Shown: in pieces, positions 23,579-33,249 of the stretch | Position numbering within the stretch: the stretch's first letter is position 1 | Layout of the letters: each line of letters starts with the position of its first letter | Source of the DNA: Pseudomonas tremae | GTDB lineage: Bacteria; Pseudomonadota; Gammaproteobacteria; Pseudomonadales; Pseudomonadaceae | Length of the DNA: 64,000 bases | Assembly: GCF_001401155.1 (NCBI RefSeq) | Contig: NZ_LJRO01000048.1 | Span: 1-64,000 of the forward strand | Direction: 5' to 3' | Notes under the pieces: model-generated | Told to the model about the DNA's origin: nothing | What the model saw: the letters and a program-made list of their open reading frames with translations, nothing else | The model's database searches: none | Program-made: the position numbers and the translations under genes

Positions 23579-25021
23579 ATGCAGCTCAAAGATTCCACCC
23601 TGTTCCGCCAGCAAGCCTACATCAACGGCCAGTGGCTGGACGCGGACGGTGGTCAGTCGATCAAGGTCAACAACCCGGCCAACAATGAAATCCTCGGCAC
23701 TGTGCCAAAAATGGGCGCGGCCGAGACGCGTCGGGCGATTGAGGCGGCTGACAAGGCGCTGCCGGCCTGGCGTGCGCTGACCGCCAAGGAGCGTGGCAAT
23801 AAGCTGCGCCGCTGGTTCGAGCTGATGATCGAAAACCAGGACGACCTGGGTCTGTTGATGACGCTGGAGCAGGGCAAGCCGCTGGCTGAAGCCAAGGGCG
23901 AGATCACCTACGCTGCGTCATTCATCGAGTGGTTCGCCGAAGAAGCCAAGCGCGTCTATGGCGATGTGATCCCTGGTCACCAACCGGACAAGCGTCTGAT
24001 TGTGCTCAAGCAGCCGATCGGTGTGACGGCGGCGATTACGCCTTGGAACTTCCCGGCGGCAATGATCACCCGCAAGGCCGGTCCTGCGCTGGCGGCGGGT
24101 TGCACCATGGTGCTCAAGCCTGCGTCGCAAACGCCGTTTTCTGCACTGGCGCTGGCTGAACTGGCCGAGCGTGCGGGCATCCCGGCGGGCGTGTTCAGTG
24201 TGGTAACGGGCAGCGCGGGCGATATCGGCAGCGAGCTGACCGGTAACCCGATCGTGCGCAAGTTGTCCTTCACGGGCTCGACCGACATTGGTCGTCAGTT
24301 GATGGCTGAATGCGCCAAGGACATCAAAAAGGTGTCGCTGGAGTTGGGCGGCAACGCGCCTTTCATCGTGTTCGACGATGCCGACCTCGACAAGGCAGTC
24401 GAAGGCGCGATGATTTCCAAGTACCGCAACAACGGCCAGACCTGCGTCTGTGCCAACCGAATCTATGTGCAGGACGCTGTGTATGACGCGTTCGCCGAGA
24501 AGCTCAAGGCCGCAGTCGGCAAGCTGAAGATCGGTAACGGTCTTGAAGAAGGCATCACCACCGGCCCGCTGATCGATGACAAGGCTGTGGCCAAGGTCAA
24601 GGAACACATCGCCGACGCGGTCGCCAAAGGCGCGACGGTGCTGACCGGCGGCAACAGCCTGGAAGGCTCGTTCTTCGAGCCAACCATTCTGGTCAACGTG
24701 TCGAAAGATGCCGCCGTTGCCAGGGAAGAAACCTTCGGTCCGCTGGCTCCGCTGTTCCGCTTCAAGGACGAGGCCGAAGTGATCGAGATGGCCAACGACA
24801 CCGAGTTCGGTCTGGCGTCGTACTTCTATGCGCAGAACATGAGCCGCGTGTTCCGGGTCGCCGAGGCGCTGGAATATGGCATGGTGGGTATCAATACCGG
24901 CCTGATCTCCAACGAACTGGCACCGTTCGGCGGGATCAAGTCTTCGGGTCTGGGCCGTGAAGGCTCCAAGTACGGCATTGAAGACTACCTGGAAATCAAA
25001 TACCTCTGCCTGTCGGTTTGA
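23579..25021 (+). CDS. gabD: Succinate-semialdehyde dehydrogenase (NADP+)
   Basis: It oxidises succinate semialdehyde to succinate, the second step of GABA degradation. The 480-residue aldehyde dehydrogenase has the cofactor motif (FTGSTDIGRQLMAECA), the general-base Glu in LELGGNAPFIVFDDAD, and the catalytic Cys in NNGQTCVCANR. The second Cys two residues later is also seen in GabD proteins. AGGAGG precedes the ATG. gabT follows after 198 bp on the same strand. The large minus-strand frame across gabD-gabT is a codon-bias shadow. Confidence 0.96.
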   Translation: MQLKDSTLFRQQAYINGQWLDADGGQSIKVNNPANNEILGTVPKMGAAETRRAIEAADKALPAWRALTAKERGNKLRRWFELMIENQDDLGLLMTLEQGKPLAEAKGEITYAASFIEWFAEEAKRVYGDVIPGHQPDKRLIVLKQPIGVTAAITPWNFPAAMITRKAGPALAAGCTMVLKPASQTPFSALALAELAERAGIPAGVFSVVTGSAGDIGSELTGNPIVRKLSFTGSTDIGRQLMAECAKDIKKVSLELGGNAPFIVFDDADLDKAVEGAMISKYRNNGQTCVCANRIYVQDAVYDAFAEKLKAAVGKLKIGNGLEEGITTGPLIDDKAVAKVKEHIADAVAKGATVLTGGNSLEGSFFEPTILVNVSKDAAVAREETFGPLAPLFRFKDEAEVIEMANDTEFGLASYFYAQNMSRVFRVAEALEYGMVGINTGLISNELAPFGGIKSSGLGREGSKYGIEDYLEIKYLCLSV

Positions 25022-25219
25022 CTGACTGACTCGGTCAGAATGACGCTTAGGCAGTGCAGCCGATGGCGCGCGAGAGCGACGTGTCATCGGCTTTTTGCAG
25101 CATCGCAGTTTCTTGGTGGCCTGAAGGCTGCAGCAGTCGATCATCGTATGCTGTTGCAGTTGATCCAGCCCGCTTGATCCTTGAACCACGCCGACCGATG
25201 AGCGGCGAATGAGGAATAC

Positions 25220-26500
25220 ATGAGCAAGACTAACGACTCCCTGATGCAACGCCGCCATGCCGCCGTACCACGCGGCGTTGGGCAGATCCACCCGATCTTC
25301 GCTGCTTCGGCGAAGAACGCCACCGTAACTGACGTAGAAGGTCGTGAATTCATCGACTTCGCCGGCGGTATTGCGGTGTTGAACACCGGTCACCTGCACC
25401 CGAAGATCATCGCCGCCGTGCAAGAGCAGCTGACCAAGCTGAGCCATACCTGCTTCCAGGTGCTGGCGTACGAGCCATACGTCGAGTTGTGCGAAAAGAT
25501 CAACGCCAAAGTGCCAGGTGATTTCGACAAGAAAACCCTGCTGGTGACCACGGGTTCCGAAGCGGTGGAAAACGCCGTCAAGATCGCCCGTGCTGCCACT
25601 GGCCGTGCCGGTGTGATCGCGTTCACCGGTGCTTATCATGGCCGTACCATGATGACCCTCGGTCTGACTGGCAAGGTCGTACCCTACTCGGCGGGCATGG
25701 GCCTGATGCCGGGCGGAATCTTCCGCGCACTGTACCCGTGCGAGCTGCATGGCGTGAGTGTCGACGATTCCATCGCCAGCATCGAGCGTATTTTCAAGAA
25801 CGACGCCGAGCCGAAGGACATTGCGGCGATCATCATCGAACCCGTACAGGGCGAGGGTGGTTTCTACGTCGCGCCTAAAGCATTCATGCTGCGTCTGCGC
25901 GAGCTGTGCGACAAGCACGGTATTCTGCTGATTGCCGATGAAGTACAGACCGGCGCTGGCCGTACCGGCACGTTCTTCGCCATGGAGCAGATGGGTGTTT
26001 CTGCCGACCTGACTACTTTCGCCAAGTCCATCGCAGGCGGCTTCCCGCTGGCGGGCGTGTGCGGCAAGGCTGAATACATGGACGCCATCGCCCCTGGCGG
26101 TCTGGGCGGCACGTACGCCGGTAGCCCGGTGGCGTGCGCAGCAGCGCTGGCGGTTCTGGATATCTTTGAAGAAGAGCATCTGCTGGAGCGCTGCAAGGCA
26201 GTAGGCGAGCGTCTGGTGACGTCGCTCAAGGAGATGCAGGCCAAGTACCCGGTGATCGGCGAAGTGCGAGCGTTGGGCGCGATGATCGCAGTCGAGCTGT
26301 TCGAAGACGGCGATTCGCACAAGCCTAACGCTGCTGCAGTGGCTCAGGTGGTCGCCAAGGCGCGCGACAAGGGCCTGATTCTGCTGTCATGCGGCACCTA
26401 CGGTAACGTGTTGCGTGTGCTTGTACCGCTGACCGCCGAAGATGAATTGCTGAACCGTGGCCTGGCCATTCTCGACGAGTGCTTTGCTGAAATCGCGTAA
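25220..26500 (+). CDS. gabT: 4-aminobutyrate aminotransferase
   Basis: A 426-residue class III PLP aminotransferase that moves the amino group of GABA to 2-oxoglutarate and gives succinate semialdehyde for GabD. Visible are the cofactor-binding TGSEAVENAVKIAR, GAYHGRTMMTLGLTG, IADEVQTGAGRTGTFFAMEQ, and the Schiff-base Lys in TFAKSIAGGFPLAGVCG. The length fits the family. The 198-bp gap after gabD could hold its own promoter, but the two are probably co-expressed. A strong terminator follows. Confidence 0.96.
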   Translation: MSKTNDSLMQRRHAAVPRGVGQIHPIFAASAKNATVTDVEGREFIDFAGGIAVLNTGHLHPKIIAAVQEQLTKLSHTCFQVLAYEPYVELCEKINAKVPGDFDKKTLLVTTGSEAVENAVKIARAATGRAGVIAFTGAYHGRTMMTLGLTGKVVPYSAGMGLMPGGIFRALYPCELHGVSVDDSIASIERIFKNDAEPKDIAAIIIEPVQGEGGFYVAPKAFMLRLRELCDKHGILLIADEVQTGAGRTGTFFAMEQMGVSADLTTFAKSIAGGFPLAGVCGKAEYMDAIAPGGLGGTYAGSPVACAAALAVLDIFEEEHLLERCKAVGERLVTSLKEMQAKYPVIGEVRALGAMIAVELFEDGDSHKPNAAAVAQVVAKARDKGLILLSCGTYGNVLRVLVPLTAEDELLNRGLAILDECFAEIA

Positions 26501-26531
26501 AAAGTGTGAGGTCACGAATTGATTGATTTTT

Positions 26532-26577
26532 GACCAAACAGACAAAAAAAGCCCGTTCCGACGGGTTTTTTTTGGTC
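26532..26577. terminator. Rho-independent terminator after gabT
   Basis: A-tract, GCCCGT, TCCG, ACGGGT, then eight Ts. The outer GACCAAA (26532) and TTTGGTC (26571) extend the stem. It is near-symmetric, so it may work in both directions. Confidence 0.9.
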
Positions 26578-26656
26578 TGGAGCATGGTTTTTCGCTCTTT
26601 TGGCTATATCCGGGCGATTGCATTGGCTAAGGTGAGCGCATCGACATCGGAGAGTC

Positions 26657-28036
26657 ATGATGACTGCTGTAGTTTTGCCCGCCGTACCTCGCGTACTGAT
26701 TGCCGAGTCTGATCCGTGGGTGCGCGAGACGCTCAGCGACCTGGTGCTGGGTGTGCGTGGGGATGTCGAGCTAGAGATGTGTACCGATGGCAGACAAGCC
26801 GTCGAATGGATGAAAAAGCAACTGCCGGATCTGGTGATTGCCGCGCGCGAGTTGCCGGGCGTGGACGGTCTGAGCCTGTTGCGTGGCGTGCGCAATTTGC
26901 GTCGCCAGCCTGCCATTCCGTTCATCCTCATCAGCAACCGCAACGACAGCGCAAGCGTGCGTGAAGTGTTGCCGCTTGCTCCGACCGCTTATCTGACCAA
27001 ACCACTGAACACCGAGGGGCTGCGTCAGCGTCTTGAAAGCCTGTTGCTGGAGCAACGCGCCGCTGCTCCGGGCGAGGTGCCAGCCCTGACGCCCGGGCTG
27101 ACGCTGACCAAGTTTCTCGACAAGCGCCGAGACGTAGCCGACGGCGCGCCGCTGTACGTTGACGTAGCGACGGCAGTGAAGCTCAGTCAGACGCCGGGCG
27201 GCATCGACGTGGTGCTGCTCGAGCAGGAATTGCGCAACGATCCTCATATAACCGCGGTACTGATTGCTGCCGCCAACAGTGCTGCCCAGCACCTGGGCAA
27301 ACCTGTCCAGACCATGGCAGGGGCGCTGGCTATTCTGGGGCCGGTGCAGGGCGCTAATATCGCGTCCGGGCTGGCGAAGAAACGCATGGCGGTGCTGACC
27401 GACGACGCTTTGCTGGCGCAGGCCCATGAGTTCTGGACGATGTCGCAACGCACCGCCGACTACGCACGCATTCTGGGCAGCATGCTGGAGCTGGATGCAG
27501 AGCGCTGCTTCTGTGCCGGTCTGCTGCAATCGTTGGGCGACCTGGCGGTATTGGGCTGCTTGCAGGAATGGCTGCTGGCGGGTGGCGAGCTGAATGAGCA
27601 GGTTATCCGGCAGTCACTGGAGCAATACTCGGCAGCCTTCGGTTCCGCGCTGCGCACCCGCTGGCGCTTGCCGCTGGAGCTGCGTGAGCTGATCGCTGCG
27701 GTGTATCAGTACAACACTGGCATCTTCACCCGCGAAGTGCTGGTAATGAACCTGGCGGGGCAGATGGCGCGTCTGGGTGAGGAAGAGAGTGTCACGACAC
27801 TGGTCAAGACCAAGTCGGCGAAGTTATTGAAGCTGAGCGTCGGTGATCTGCAGCGCTTGCGCAAGAAACTGACCGGCGTGACTGACCCGAGCTTGCTGAT
27901 ACCGCTCCCGGTCGAGCCTGAAGTGGCTGCCGATGAGGTTAAGGAAGATGAGCCCGATTTGCTGGACCTGACGCCAGAGGCGCCTGCCGCTATCGAAGAT
28001 TCTGCAGCCGCTGTTCCGGATTTACCGAAGAAATAA
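26657..28036 (+). CDS. HDOD-domain protein with a degenerate receiver domain
   Basis: The 459-residue cytoplasmic protein has a receiver-like domain (about 8-120), an HDOD domain (about 150-350) and an acidic, Ala/Pro-rich tail. HDOD proteins are regulatory hubs related to HD phosphohydrolases but without catalysis. In the receiver, the position of the phospho-accepting Asp is Ala (DLVIAARELPG, where active domains have D before the LPG loop), while the Lys of the switch region (TKPL) is kept. It is therefore probably a phosphorylation-independent pseudo-receiver. The ATG has GGAGAG upstream. It stands alone between gabT and a convergent cyclase gene. Confidence 0.88.
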   Translation: MMTAVVLPAVPRVLIAESDPWVRETLSDLVLGVRGDVELEMCTDGRQAVEWMKKQLPDLVIAARELPGVDGLSLLRGVRNLRRQPAIPFILISNRNDSASVREVLPLAPTAYLTKPLNTEGLRQRLESLLLEQRAAAPGEVPALTPGLTLTKFLDKRRDVADGAPLYVDVATAVKLSQTPGGIDVVLLEQELRNDPHITAVLIAAANSAAQHLGKPVQTMAGALAILGPVQGANIASGLAKKRMAVLTDDALLAQAHEFWTMSQRTADYARILGSMLELDAERCFCAGLLQSLGDLAVLGCLQEWLLAGGELNEQVIRQSLEQYSAAFGSALRTRWRLPLELRELIAAVYQYNTGIFTREVLVMNLAGQMARLGEEESVTTLVKTKSAKLLKLSVGDLQRLRKKLTGVTDPSLLIPLPVEPEVAADEVKEDEPDLLDLTPEAPAAIEDSAAAVPDLPKK

Positions 28037-28046
28037 GAGCGTGACC

Positions 28047-28160
28047 AGCGTCAGGAGCGGACGAAGAGCGTCCAGAACGGCATGCCCACGCGGGGCATGG
28101 GCACGATAGTGATCTTACCGACGATTATCGTTCCGCACGCTCCAGCGTGGGAATGTCTTA
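28047..28160. repeat. REP-like palindromic element
   Basis: Between two convergent genes lie the hairpin CATGCCC-ACGCG-GGGCATG (28081-28099) and the block GCTCCAGCGTGGGAATG (28138-28154). The block GCTCCAGCGTGGGA recurs in the hairpin at 39534-39559. GAGCGGACG also recurs at 50584. Such short palindromic repeats are scattered between genes in P. syringae genomes. Confidence 0.6.
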
Positions 28161-28334
28161 GGTGAAGCTCTGCGTCACAAATCTGCGCCGCGCCGTTTGG
28201 CTGCCAGTTCTTGGCAGTTCGTGGACAAGTCCACTCCCACATACAGGCGGTTCCACATACTGGAGGTCACACAGTCCGGGAGATCGTGGAAAAGCGGCGC
28301 GTCGCCCGGCCCACTCTTGCAATCCCCGGCTGAT

Positions 28335-29342
28335 TCAAGCCGGTACGATCTGATTCTTGCCTTGGCGCTTGGCTTGATACATCGCCGCGTCGGCGCGGCC
28401 GTAAAGGGCTTCGAGGCTTTGGTCTTCGGGGCCGAGGTTGGTCAGGCCCTGGCTGGCGGTGATGCTGAACGTCACGCCGCCTGACTGGAAATTCTGGCGC
28501 TGAATCTCGCGTTGCAGGCGCTCGGCGATCTGCATGGCCATATCCGGCGCGCAGCCGGGGAATACTGCGGCGAATTCTTCGCCGCCAATACGCCCGAACA
28601 GATCGCCACGCCTCAAGGCCGAGCGGCCGCTTTCCGCGATGCGTTGCAGGACCGTGTCGCCTTCTTGGTGGCCGTAAGTGTCGTTCACCAGCTTGAAGTC
28701 ATCGATGTCCAGCAGCAGGAAGGCCAGCGGCGTACCGTTGAGGCGCGCCAGCTCGAATTCTCGCTGGGCGCATTCGAAGAAGTGCCGGCGGTTGCTGCTT
28801 TGGGTCAGTACGTCGGTGGTGGCCAGGCGCTGCAGCTCATCCTCGAGGTGTTTCTTCTCGGTGATATCTTCGGCAATGCCCACCACGATCAGGCGCTGGC
28901 TGGCATCGGCCCTGTGGCTGACGAAGCATTTGTCGCTGAGCCAGCGTACTTCGCCATCTGCGCGAATGATCCGGTACTCGCGATCCTCGATCGAACCCTT
29001 CTCGATAACCTCGTTCAGGCTGCGCTCGGCGTAGCTCAGGTCGTCCGGGTAGATGCTGTCGCGCCACTCGCTGTAATCAGCCAATAGCAGGCCCGCCGAG
29101 CGTCCGAAGATGCGCTCGTAGGCAGGGCTGACATAAATCATGTGCTGGGTTTCCCAGTCGAACGCCCATAGCACTGCGTTCACACTCACAAGCAATGAGC
29201 TGAACAGTTGTTCACGCTCGCTCAGGCGTGCGACTTCTGCCTGTGCGTGCATCAGGGCTAACAGGGTTTCTGTGGCTGCGGGCATATCAGTGATCGGCGT
29301 GCCGGGTAGGGCTGTGGGAGACTGCTTTTCCATAAGAACCAT
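28335..29342 (-). CDS. Diguanylate cyclase with PAS sensor domain
   Basis: It makes the second messenger c-di-GMP from two GTP. The 335-residue soluble protein has a PAS domain with PAC tail (about 42-165) and a GGDEF domain (about 175-330). The active-site signature is GGEEF, and RRGD (RxxD) lies five residues before it, so the inhibitory I-site is present and the enzyme should be product-inhibited. The PAS domain could bind a small ligand or cofactor that is not evident. No membrane segment is seen. It is convergent with the HDOD gene. Confidence 0.92.
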   Translation of the reverse strand: MVLMEKQSPTALPGTPITDMPAATETLLALMHAQAEVARLSEREQLFSSLLVSVNAVLWAFDWETQHMIYVSPAYERIFGRSAGLLLADYSEWRDSIYPDDLSYAERSLNEVIEKGSIEDREYRIIRADGEVRWLSDKCFVSHRADASQRLIVVGIAEDITEKKHLEDELQRLATTDVLTQSSNRRHFFECAQREFELARLNGTPLAFLLLDIDDFKLVNDTYGHQEGDTVLQRIAESGRSALRRGDLFGRIGGEEFAAVFPGCAPDMAMQIAERLQREIQRQNFQSGGVTFSITASQGLTNLGPEDQSLEALYGRADAAMYQAKRQGKNQIVPA

Positions 29343-29464
29343 CTCAAGCGTTTACGGCCAGTGCCGCGCCCTTTCCCGATTAGCGGGGAAGTTGGTGAGA
29401 TAGGTCGGGAGGGGGATAAGTTCCGGGACCGGCGCGCCTGCGGGAGGCGCGCCGATCAACGGTA

Positions 29465-30649
29465 TCAAGCGTGGGCGGGGCGCAGCGAGTAGGTTTTCAG
29501 CTGATCGGCGAAGTCGCGCAGGGACTGGATGCCACTGGCCTCGGCCTCGTGAATCCACTCTTTCATGGCAGACAGCATGTCATGACCGTTGCTGCTGGTC
29601 TTGACCCAGATCTGTTGCAGCGCCAGGCGCTTCTCGTAAATAACTTTCAATGCATGGCTGTGTTCCAGCATGGTCTGGATACGCAGATGGTGCTTGTCAT
29701 CGAGCAGGCTGGTCTCCCGCGACAGCAGCCGTTTGGCGCGACGGAACTGGTGACGCACCGATTCGTCGGCCTTGCTCAGTTCCTGGGCAACCAGAGGCGC
29801 GATGACCAGCTTGCGATACTGGGCCATGATCTGGAAGCGATTGTTGAGAATCGCCATGGCGGTGTCCATGTCCATGCTGCCCTTGCCTTCGACCCGATGG
29901 GCGATGGGCGCGACCCGCTGGACCTTGGCCAGACCCAGAAAACTGAACACCTTGATCCACGCCCAGCCCATGTCGAACTCCCATGGCTTGACCGAAAGCT
30001 TGGCCGAGTTGGGGTAGGTATGGTGATTGTTGTGCAGCTCTTCGCCGCCGATCACGATGCCCCACGGCACCAGATTGGTGGCCGCGTCCCGGCATTCGAA
30101 GTTGCGATAACCGACCGCATGGCCCAGGCCGTTGACTACGCCGGCGGCCCAGAACGGAATCCACATCATCTGTACGGCCCAGACGGTGATGCCGAGCGCG
30201 CCGAACAGCGCCAAGTCGATCACGGCCATCAGGGCGATGCCCAGCAGCTTGTAGCGCGAGTAGAGGTTGCGCTCGATCCAGTCTTCCGGGCAGTTCTTGC
30301 CGTAGATACGCAGTGTGTCCTGATTCTGCGCTTCTTCGCGATACAGCTCGGCGCCTTTGCGAAGGACGGTGGACAGACCTTTGACGACCGGGCTGTGCGG
30401 GTCATCGACGGTTTCACATTTTGCGTGGTGCTTGCGGTGGATGGCTGTCCACTCGCGGGTGTTCTGGGCAGTGGTCAGCCAAAGCCAGAAACGGAAGAAG
30501 TGTTTCAGCCCCGCATTGAGTTCAAGCGAGCGGTGGGCCGAGTAGCGGTGCAGATAGACCGTGACGCCAATAATAGTCACGTGAGTCATCACCAGCGTGA
30601 CTGCTATTACCTGCCAGACGGAAAGGTCGAGCAAACCGTTGTACCACAT
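29465..30649 (-). CDS. Membrane fatty acid desaturase (delta-9 acyl-CoA desaturase type)
   Basis: The 394-residue di-iron desaturase introduces a double bond into acyl chains and so adjusts membrane fluidity. The three His boxes are visible: HRYSAH (about 40-45), HRKHH (about 77-81) and HNNHH (about 207-211). Hydrophobic helices stand between them, and an unusually long helical C-terminal extension (about 100 residues) follows the core. I chose ATG 30649 because GAGGG lies upstream and the protein then starts MWYNGLLDLS; the longer frame to 30733 would add a non-family leader. It is divergent from the GGDEF-EAL gene. Confidence 0.9.
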   Translation of the reverse strand: MWYNGLLDLSVWQVIAVTLVMTHVTIIGVTVYLHRYSAHRSLELNAGLKHFFRFWLWLTTAQNTREWTAIHRKHHAKCETVDDPHSPVVKGLSTVLRKGAELYREEAQNQDTLRIYGKNCPEDWIERNLYSRYKLLGIALMAVIDLALFGALGITVWAVQMMWIPFWAAGVVNGLGHAVGYRNFECRDAATNLVPWGIVIGGEELHNNHHTYPNSAKLSVKPWEFDMGWAWIKVFSFLGLAKVQRVAPIAHRVEGKGSMDMDTAMAILNNRFQIMAQYRKLVIAPLVAQELSKADESVRHQFRRAKRLLSRETSLLDDKHHLRIQTMLEHSHALKVIYEKRLALQQIWVKTSSNGHDMLSAMKEWIHEAEASGIQSLRDFADQLKTYSLRPAHA

Positions 30650-30803
30650 AGGCTGTTTGGCCCTCGTAAAAAAACCGGTAAAGAAAAAAGTTGCCGGAGC
30701 ATTATCACTGACATTACAAAGAAAACCAGTCACCCTTTCAGATAAGAGTCGCAGGATGTTTCTTGCTTTATAATCCAGACCTTTCGCAAGGCATCCCGCT
30801 TTT

Positions 30804-32735
30804 ATGTCCGATTATTCCCGAGACGCGCTGCGAACCGCCGTCCTGTATGGGGTGCTGTCGGTTTTGTGGTTCGCGACAGCCGACTTTCTTCTGCCCCTTT
30901 TCATCGTCGAACCGGCTCGACTGGCTATTGGCCAACAGATGATCGGTTACGGCTGGGTACTGCTTAGCGCCGTCATGATCTTCATTGCTCGTGACAGATT
31001 GATGAGCATTATCGGTGGCAAGGCGCTTTTCGAGCGTCGACAGCAGGACTACGAGCGGCTGTTGCTGGCGGCTGTGGTGTTCGACAGTACCCGTGAGGGC
31101 GTGCTGGTCAGCGATGCGCAAGGCCGTATCGTCCACGTCAATCGTGCGTTCATGGACATCACCGGCTATCAGGCCGATGAGGTGTTGGGCTTCAACCCCA
31201 GCAAATTCAAGTCGGGTCGGCACGGGCCTGAGTTCTACCGGCAGATGTATCACTCGCTTGTCAGCGCCGGGCAGTGGAGTGGCGAGATCTGGAACCGGCG
31301 CAAAAGCGGTGAAATCTATCCTCAGTGGCAAACCATTCGCAGCGTCAAGGGTGAGGACGGTCAGGTCCGGCATTTCGTGGCGGTGTTCTCCGACATCACT
31401 GCCATCAAGCGCTCCGAGCAGGAACTGGCGCAGCTGTCGCACTATGACGCCCTGACCGAACTGCCCAATCGCCTGCTGCTGACAGACCGTATCAGTCAGG
31501 CGCTGACCTCGGCGCGGTTCAGCAAGCGCGGCTGTGCGCTGTTGCTGGTGGATCTCGATAACTTCAGGAACATCAACGACAGCCTTGGTCACAACGTGGG
31601 CGATGAGGTGCTCAAGGCGGCTGCCGAGCGACTCAAGAGCGTGTCTGACAGCGAGATGACAGTGGCGCGTCTGGGTGGCGACGAATTCGCGCTACTGGTC
31701 AAGAATTGTCCCCAAATGGTGCATGCAGCGGCTCTGGCGCAACAGGTGATCGATGCATTCAAGGCGCCGTACGCCATCGCTGGTCATCAGTTGTTCGTTT
31801 CTGCCAGCATCGGTATCAGCCTGTTTCCCGGCGATGCGCTGACTGTCGAGCAACTGTTGCGCAACGCCGACTCTGCGCTGTTCAAGGCCAAGGGCGATGG
31901 CCGTGATGTGTTTGCTTTCTATACCGAGGAGCTGACTGCTCACGCCCAGCAGCGGGTGCAACTGGCCAGCGAATTGCGCCAGGCCATCGCGCAGGCAGAA
32001 CTGCGGGTTTTCTATCAGCCGGTTCACGACCTGGCGACTCGGCGTATATGCGGTGTCGAAGCGCTGGTGCGCTGGCAGCACCCCTCGCGCGGGATGGTCT
32101 CGCCCGGTGAATTCATCCCCATTGCCGAGCAAAGCGGGCTGATCGTCGATATCGATGCCTGGGTATTGAATACGGCCTGTCGGCAGATGAAAGCATGGCT
32201 GGCGGAGGGCGTGCCCATCGAATTTGTGGCGGTTAACGTGTCCAGCCGCCTGTTCAGCCGGGGTGATCTGGACCTTCAGGTTGCGCAGGTGTTGCGTGAC
32301 ACTGGGCTCGAGAGTGCGTTTCTGGAGTTGGAGGTCACTGAAAGTGCGGTGATGGAGAACCCGGATCAGGCCATCGAGCAATTGCACCGATTGCGCGAGA
32401 TGGGCTTGAGCCTGGCGATTGACGACTTCGGTACGGGCTACTCTTCACTGCTGCGGCTCAAGCGCATGCCGGTGCAGAAACTCAAGATCGATCAGGGCTT
32501 TGTAGCTGGCTTGCCGAATGATCGTGATGATATCGCCATTGTCCGGGCCATCATCACACTGGCTTCCAGCCTTGGCATGCGCGTGCTGGCAGAAGGCATA
32601 GAGGAGGCCAGTCAGGCTGCATTTTTGTGGGAGAACGATTGCGAACTGGGGCAGGGCTACTGGTTTGCGAGGCCAATGGTCGCTCAGGCGATCGACTGGG
32701 CGCATGCTCCGGTTTTCGACCAGCAAAGCGGGTGA
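30804..32735 (+). CDS. PAS-GGDEF-EAL c-di-GMP signalling protein
   Basis: The 643-residue membrane protein has two N-terminal helices (about 12-32 and 43-63), a PAS domain (about 88-195), a GGDEF domain (about 210-370) and an EAL domain (about 385-635). The GGDEF signature at about residue 291 is intact but there is no RxxD I-site before it. The EAL domain has EALVRW (about 418) and DDFGTGYSSL, as in active phosphodiesterases. It may therefore make or degrade c-di-GMP, or use GTP binding to regulate hydrolysis. The PAS ligand is unknown. Confidence 0.92.
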   Translation: MSDYSRDALRTAVLYGVLSVLWFATADFLLPLFIVEPARLAIGQQMIGYGWVLLSAVMIFIARDRLMSIIGGKALFERRQQDYERLLLAAVVFDSTREGVLVSDAQGRIVHVNRAFMDITGYQADEVLGFNPSKFKSGRHGPEFYRQMYHSLVSAGQWSGEIWNRRKSGEIYPQWQTIRSVKGEDGQVRHFVAVFSDITAIKRSEQELAQLSHYDALTELPNRLLLTDRISQALTSARFSKRGCALLLVDLDNFRNINDSLGHNVGDEVLKAAAERLKSVSDSEMTVARLGGDEFALLVKNCPQMVHAAALAQQVIDAFKAPYAIAGHQLFVSASIGISLFPGDALTVEQLLRNADSALFKAKGDGRDVFAFYTEELTAHAQQRVQLASELRQAIAQAELRVFYQPVHDLATRRICGVEALVRWQHPSRGMVSPGEFIPIAEQSGLIVDIDAWVLNTACRQMKAWLAEGVPIEFVAVNVSSRLFSRGDLDLQVAQVLRDTGLESAFLELEVTESAVMENPDQAIEQLHRLREMGLSLAIDDFGTGYSSLLRLKRMPVQKLKIDQGFVAGLPNDRDDIAIVRAIITLASSLGMRVLAEGIEEASQAAFLWENDCELGQGYWFARPMVAQAIDWAHAPVFDQQSG

Positions 32736-32924
32736 GCACAGCACGCGTGCCGGGGTGCGCAATGCACCTTGGTTTTGCGCCATTCCGCTAAAGTCATTTT
32801 GGTTATATCTGCATTCTTAAATAGTCTTTTTAAGAATATCTGCGCCTCACTATCATTGCGTCACCGCCATGGCCATCGACCCCAGTCGCGACGGCAGGCT
32901 TCTCACATGTCAAGGAATAAGATA

Positions 32925-33107
32925 ATGAGCGCATCTCTACGTAGTGTTGACGGTCAGGACGAAGCAGCCATTCTGCGTGAGATTCAGAGTGCGTTGCGTG
33001 ACCTGCGTTTTGGCGCCGTCGAAATCACTGTTCATAACGCGCAAGTAGTACAGATCGAGCGAAAGGAAAAATTTCGGTTGCAGAACTCTACTCCGAAGCA
33101 AAGCTGA
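32925..33107 (+). CDS. oscA: OscA-like small protein (DUF2292/YezD family)
   Basis: The 60-residue protein has the DUF2292 pattern (ILREIQSALRDLRFGAVEITVHNAQVVQIERKEKFR). In pseudomonads the oscA gene lies directly upstream of sbp-cysTWA and is needed for growth on organosulfur compounds; the arrangement is the same here. The start is ATG 32925, with AAGGA eight bases upstream. The in-frame ATG at 32907 is a less likely alternative. Its molecular role is unknown. Confidence 0.88.
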   Translation: MSASLRSVDGQDEAAILREIQSALRDLRFGAVEITVHNAQVVQIERKEKFRLQNSTPKQS

Positions 33108-33249
33108 GGCGACACCCGACTGGTCCACCGGAGGGCTTCATTCCAACTCCTGATACACCCTGAAAAGCAGCTCGCCAGCACGAATGCCGTTCTGACGCGC
33201 GAAGAAGAATTCAAACAGCCGACACACAGAATTTCCAGGAGCTTCAATC

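Noticed and set aside
23918..26320. 800-codon minus-strand frame across gabD and gabT
   Set aside because: It is antisense to two clear metabolic genes; the high-GC codon bias leaves such long open shadows. The translation has no recognisable domain.
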